Positions 14,853 to 17,534 of a stretch of DNA of 17,534 nucleotides are shown here, in pieces (position 1 is the first letter of the stretch; every line of letters starts with the position of its first letter). The stretch is taken from positions 1 to 17,534 of the forward strand of contig CAZGNU010000035.1 of the NCBI GenBank assembly GCA_964527325.1. Direction: 5' to 3'. Below the pieces are notes generated by a model. The model saw only the letters and a program-made list of their open reading frames with translations, ran no database searches and was not told the DNA's origin. Made by a program: the position numbers and the translations under genes. Source of the DNA: UBA6164 sp964527325 (GTDB lineage Bacteria > Patescibacteriota > Gracilibacteria > BD1-5 > UBA6164).

Positions 14853-16013
14853 ATGAAAAAATTTTTAGACATATTATTAATAGTATTGCTTACTGTTATA
14901 GTAATTAATTTATTTAGTTCTGAAGAAAAAAAAGAGATAAGTGAGTCATTGGTATTTGAATTTGCTGATAATAGTTATACTATACCACCTTCAGTTTGAG
15001 TTAATGTTAATAATAATACAAAGCATGAGATTACTTTTAATACATGTAATGATATTATAATAAATTATGCTTGAGAAAATTTAACTTTTTCTAATAATTT
15101 TTGTAAAGATATTACTTTATGAACATGATCTGGAACTTTGATTGATTATTCTTCAGAATATAAAAAATTCTTAGAGATTTGAAAATATAACTTAACAATT
15201 AATTATGAAGGTAAAGAATATTTTGATCAATTTGAGCTAGAAAATAAATGATCTTTTAAAAAAATATTTGTAGGACTTTTTTACGCTCCTATATATAACT
15301 TAATGATTTTTCTGTTAAAATTATTTTGATGATGATTTGGTTGGGCAATTATTGCAATTACAGCTATTATTAGATTAGTGCTTTTAATACCTCAACATAA
15401 AATGATGTTGAGTCAAAAGAAATTACAAAATATTCAGCCAAAAATAAAAGAAATTCAGAAAAAGTACAAAGGTAATCAACAAATGCTTTGAAAAGAATTG
15501 ATGGCACTTTATAAAAAAGAAAAAGTGAATCCTATGTGATCATGTGGATTTTTAGTAATTCAAATGCCTATATTATTAGTTATATATAATATAATTCGTT
15601 CTATTCAAGATAATTCTAATTTCTTTTATACATATAATTTTTTAAGTGATTTTGAATTAGGTTCAATAAATTATGATTTTTTCTGAATTGATTTAATGGC
15701 TACTGGTGGGATTGCTTGATTGTTGTTAGCAATATGAGTAGCAACAGTTCAATTTTTTCAAATCAAATTATCACTTGTTGATAAAAAGAAAGATAATAAA
15801 CCAGTTGTGCTTGAAAAGAAAAAATGAGATAAATGATATAGTGAATTTATGCCTGATCCAGAAGTTATGAATAAATTTATGCAATATTGAATGCCAGCTA
15901 TGGTTTGAGTGTTTACTTTTACACTATTTGCTGGAGTTGGTTTATATTGGGGAATATCGACAACATTCATGTTATTGCAACAATTAATTGTTAATAAAAT
16001 TTTAAAAAAGTAA
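14853..16013 (+). CDS. yidC: YidC/Oxa1 membrane protein insertase
   Basis: This 386-residue insertase places membrane proteins into the cytoplasmic membrane, alone or with SecYEG. An N-terminal helix (residues 5-22) is followed by an extracytoplasmic region (25-135), smaller than in Proteobacteria and with a cysteine pair. The conserved catalytic core starts near 137: LFYAPIYNLMIFLLKLFGGGFGWAIIAITAIIRLVLLIP, with Arg174 in the hydrophilic groove. The charged coiled-coil loop (KMMLSQKKLQNIQPKIKEIQKKYKGN...ELMALYKKEKVNPMGSCGFLVIQMPIL) has the classic NPMGxC-x-P/I-QMPI motif, and three more membrane segments follow up to 380. The loop with KKKDNKPVVLEKKKGDKG before the last helices is unusually charged. 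It is likely essential for inserting the pilin-like and surface proteins of this window. Confidence 0.95.
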
Positions 16014-16018
16014 AGGTG

Positions 16019-16053
16019 AAATTGTTAAAAACTTTAGGAGTTTTTAACAATTT
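16019..16053 (+). terminator. Hairpin behind yidC
   Basis: A perfect 15-bp inverted repeat, AAATTGTTAAAAACT (16019-16033) and AGTTTTTAACAATTT (16039-16053), has the 5-nt loop TTAGG and lies 5 nt after the stop. It lacks a proper U-run behind it (GAGTAC follows), so the terminator reading is likely but not certain. Confidence 0.65.
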
Positions 16054-16081
16054 GAGTACAATGATTTTGTTATTTTATATT
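16052..16081 (+). promoter_or_regulatory. Weak promoter before the LPXTG gene
   Basis: TTGAGT (16052-16057), an 18-bp spacer and TATATT (16076-16081) make a plausible promoter, about 12-15 nt from its start point to the ATG at 16100. Poor agreement with consensus keeps confidence low. Confidence 0.3.
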
Positions 16082-16099
16082 ATCTAATTTTATTAACCA

Positions 16100-16783
16100 A
16101 TGGCTAAAAAATTATTAGTTATGATTTCTTTGTTTATGATAAGTCTTCCTTCATATGCAGCTTATACAGAAATCGATTGTACTGCTTCTGATATAGATCC
16201 TGTTTTTACTGAAAATTCTTGTAATCAATGTTTTAATTGAACATGAAAAATGCAGTGAGATCATATAGGTTTATTAAGTGATTTATGGATGAATGTTACT
16301 GAAGTTCAAAAAATTGTTTATAAAGAAGAACAAGTTGATCCTGAAATGATCAATTTAGATTCATCTAATGTTACATGGACTCAAACTCCAGATTCTGAAA
16401 ATTTTTGGGAATATACTGATGAATTTAATGCTTTGTATAGTGATACAGAATGAGGTTATGTACTTGATGCTTGATCATCAGTTACATGGTTAGAATCATC
16501 TTTATCTCATGCTTATAAATTAGATACAAATACTGCTGAAGCAGGTTCAAATATTGGTTTACTTGTATATCCAATTACAACTCACAATATTTTAGCAGAT
16601 GGAGAAATAACAATAGATTCTACTGAACATAGAGAATGTGTACTTTTCACTTCTTGAGAAGCTGCAGAAGAAGTAGTTGAACCAGAACACTTACCAGAAA
16701 CTGGTCCTGCTGAATTTATGTTATTAGCATTAGTTGCTATGATCCTAGGTTTTGGAGTATTACAATTTAGGGCTAGAATGTAA
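16100..16783 (+). CDS. LPXTG-type wall-anchored or sortase-processed surface protein
   Basis: This 227-residue protein has a signal peptide (MAKKLLVMISLFMISLPSYA, cleaved near residue 20). The mature part is rich in Ser, Thr, Asp and aromatic residues, with an early cysteine cluster (DCTASD...NSCNQCFNGTG). The tail reads EPEHLPETGPAEFMLLALVAMILGFGVLQFRARM: LPETG at 198-202, a hydrophobic helix, then basic residues, a full cell-wall sorting signal of the kind cut by sortases at Thr-Gly. The fold of the ectodomain is not recognised. No sortase is in the window. UGA glycines occur throughout, though GGN also appears in the conserved tail. The gene is preceded by the yidC hairpin and followed by a strong terminator, so it is transcribed alone. 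Confidence 0.8.
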
Positions 16784-16800
16784 AAAATAATTAATATAAT

Positions 16801-16833
16801 AAAAAGATAGATTTTCAAAATCTATCTTTTTTT
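16801..16833 (+). terminator. Intrinsic terminator of the LPXTG gene
   Basis: A 15-bp stem, AAAAAGATAGATTTT (16801-16815) with AAAATCTATCTTTTT (16817-16831), with the loop centred on C16816, is followed by Ts to 16833. The right arm and tail (16815-16833) recur almost exactly at 17383-17402, beyond the DUF559 unit. Confidence 0.85.
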
Positions 16834-16861
16834 GGTGGAAATAATAAAAAATATGGTTATA

Positions 16862-16924
16862 TTTAGTGTACTTATATACGAACCCATCCCCCTGTGGGTA
16901 ACTTCCCTTGAAAAGGGAAGAAAT
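16862..16924 (+). repeat. Left terminal inverted repeat of the DUF559 unit
   Basis: This 63-nt repeat starts TTTAGTGTAC and carries AACCCATCCCC (16881-16891) and CTTCCCTTGAAAAGGGAAG (16902-16920). The inner end lies 18 nt before the start codon. Confidence 0.8.
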
Positions 16925-16942
16925 CTAATTAACTAAATAAAT

Positions 16943-17314
16943 ATGAAAATACCAGATATTATAAAAGAAATATCGAGAAAATTAAGATCAAACATGACAG
17001 AATCAGAAATTATTTTATGGAGTTTTATAAAATGATGAAAAATATGAGCTAGATTTTTAAGACAAAAGCCAGTTTACGTTTTTACTGAAGATGATTGATT
17101 AGATAGATATATTATTCCAGATTTTTATTGTTATGAAAAAAGGATAATATTAGAAATTGATTGAAGTATTCATAATTTAAAAAAAGTTTATGAATTAGAT
17201 TTATATAAAGAACAATTATTACTAAATATGTGATTTAAGGTGATAAGAATAAAAAATGAAGATATTAAAAATAATATTAATGATGTAATAAAAACTATAA
17301 AATCTAACTTATAA
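16943..17314 (+). CDS. DUF559 endonuclease (PD-(D/E)XK / Vsr-like)
   Basis: This 123-residue protein belongs to the DUF559 family, small single-domain nucleases of the Vsr/PD-(D/E)XK type. In order: RKLRSNMTESEIILWSFIKGGKIGARFLRQKPV (12-44) matches the family's RxLRxxxTxxExxLWxxLR...G..F.RQ.P. YIIPDFYCYEKRIILEIDGSIH (56-77) has the catalytic core with D60, E71 and D73 followed by H77. YELDLYKEQLLLNMGFKVIRIKNEDI is the Y...R/L..L..xG..VIRxxNxD tail. The length is normal. All six glycine codons (residues 31, 32, 35, 52, 74, 97) are UGA, including that of the catalytic EIDGS motif. No accessory gene is present, so the protein is the only candidate mover of its unit. Its role in mobility is inferred; DUF559 relatives are also discussed as repair or defence nucleases. 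Confidence 0.88.
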
Positions 17315-17376
17315 ATTTCTTCCCTTTTCAAGGGAAGTACCCGCAGGGGGATGGGTTCGAAATAAAGTACACTAAA
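17315..17376 (-). repeat. Right terminal inverted repeat of the DUF559 unit
   Basis: This 62-nt repeat, read on the minus strand, begins TTTAGTGTAC and includes AACCCATCCCC and CTTCCCTTGAAAAGGGAAG. It abuts the stop codon of the endonuclease gene. Confidence 0.8.
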
Positions 17377-17382
17377 CTTTTG

Positions 17383-17402
17383 TCAAAAATCTATCTTTTT
17401 TT
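17383..17402 (+). repeat. Orphan right half of a terminator, duplicating 16815-16833
   Basis: TCAAAAATCTATCTTTTTTT differs from 16815-16833 only by one inserted A. The original is the loop, right arm and T-tail of the LPXTG terminator. Here the left arm is missing. The two direct copies flank the DUF559 unit, 28 nt away on the left and 6 nt on the right. Confidence 0.7.
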
Positions 17403-17534
17403 ATCCAAACAAACAAAAAACCAAAAAAGTCAAGCCAATTATTTTGGTATAATTATAAAATTTGTGATATTATATAAACGTTATTTCCACTATTGGGTTT
17501 AAAACCCCTATCTTTAGATAGCTAACTGTTAGGT
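17403..17534 (+). other. Strong promoter and beginning of a possible structured RNA
   Basis: No reading frame is convincing here. A promoter at 17445-17473 has TTGGTA, a 17-bp spacer and an extended -10 TGATATTAT (17465-17473). The predicted transcript starts near 17480 and contains three consecutive palindromes: GGGTTTAAAACCC, CTATCTTTAGATAG (CTATC..GATAG) and CTAACTGTTAG. This is more typical of a structured RNA or RNA leader than of a gene start. The window ends before it can be identified. Confidence 0.4.

Larger units (their letters stand above)
16862..17376 (+). mobile_element. DUF559 endonuclease unit bounded by terminal inverted repeats
   Basis: This 515-bp compact element has a left inverted repeat at 16862-16924, one 123-codon gene and a right inverted repeat at 17315-17376. 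The two repeats agree at 57 of 63 aligned positions (4 mismatches near 16874-16878, one further substitution, one indel). The outermost 12 bases are identical, and the gene's stop codon ends at 17314, directly adjacent to the right repeat. Each repeat contains AACCCATCCCC, then a GC hairpin (ACCCGCAGGGGG-type) and the perfect hairpin CTTCCCTT-GAA-AAGGGAAG. Transposition is inferred from this layout and from related copies at 14715-14816 and 9005-9153. No transposase of a known family is present, only the DUF559 nuclease. Confidence 0.7.

Noticed and set aside
15758..16818. Reverse-strand open frames opposite yidC and the LPXTG gene
   Set aside because: They lie wholly on the antisense of confidently identified genes, match no family and have odd composition. 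They are shadows.
1..17534. CRISPR array, tRNA or rRNA genes
   Set aside because: No regularly spaced repeats. No cloverleaf with a conserved T-arm and no conserved rRNA segment was seen by eye, apart from the unresolved structured start at 17480.

Overview
The window reads sensibly only if UGA is translated as glycine. Under the standard code nearly every gene breaks into short pieces. With UGA = Gly there are 18 long, tightly packed plus-strand genes, all ending in TAA or TAG and none in TGA. In-frame TGA falls where conserved glycines belong, for example in UMP kinase KISGEALSG, RNase J HSGDF and the MntA GSYSRGE motif. With the extreme A+T richness, very short spacers, lack of clear Shine-Dalgarno sequences and Patescibacteria-style surface genes, this points to genetic code 25: Candidatus Absconditabacteria (SR1) or Gracilibacteria (BD1-5). 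The sequence alone does not separate these two.

Layout. 72-1199: decayed AAA ATPase (DUF4143 type) whose P-loop is no longer recognisable. 1337-2515: toxin-antitoxin island with a solitary PemK/MazF-like gene and an MntA-HepT pair. 2613-5711: five-gene envelope operon of four VirB2/TrbC-like two-TM pilin-type proteins and a membrane-anchored HEXXH metallopeptidase. 5916-7868: RNase J. 7942-9000: lipoprotein. 9181-13886: UMP kinase, a membrane-anchored TPR protein and an 819-residue secreted surface protein. 14010-16013: conserved rpmH-rnpA-yidC block (L34, RNase P protein, YidC insertase), with small repeat elements inserted between the genes. 16100-16783: LPXTG-type surface protein. 16862-17376: compact mobile unit, a DUF559 endonuclease gene bounded by about 62-bp terminal inverted repeats. 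17377-17534: strong promoter and the start of what may be a structured RNA cut by the window edge.

Two observations stand out. First, the DUF559 unit has apparent non-autonomous relatives in the window: 14715-14816 clearly, 9005-9153 probably, 14258-14353 possibly. Those three begin 2-4 nt after stop codons, and the DUF559 unit lies just behind a terminator. This looks like a minimal endonuclease-plus-inverted-repeat mobile system targeting gene 3' ends, and it is adapted to code 25 because all six glycines of the endonuclease are UGA. Second, a perfect 49-bp promoter repeat lies before mntA-hepT and again before the pilin operon, so the toxin-antitoxin cassette sits in a 735-bp directly repeated frame.

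The genes suggest an epibiotic or host-attached cell that invests in a pilus or secretion apparatus and surface proteins, exported through Sec and inserted by YidC, with an LPXTG anchoring signal. All family assignments come from reading translated motifs by eye. No database search was run.
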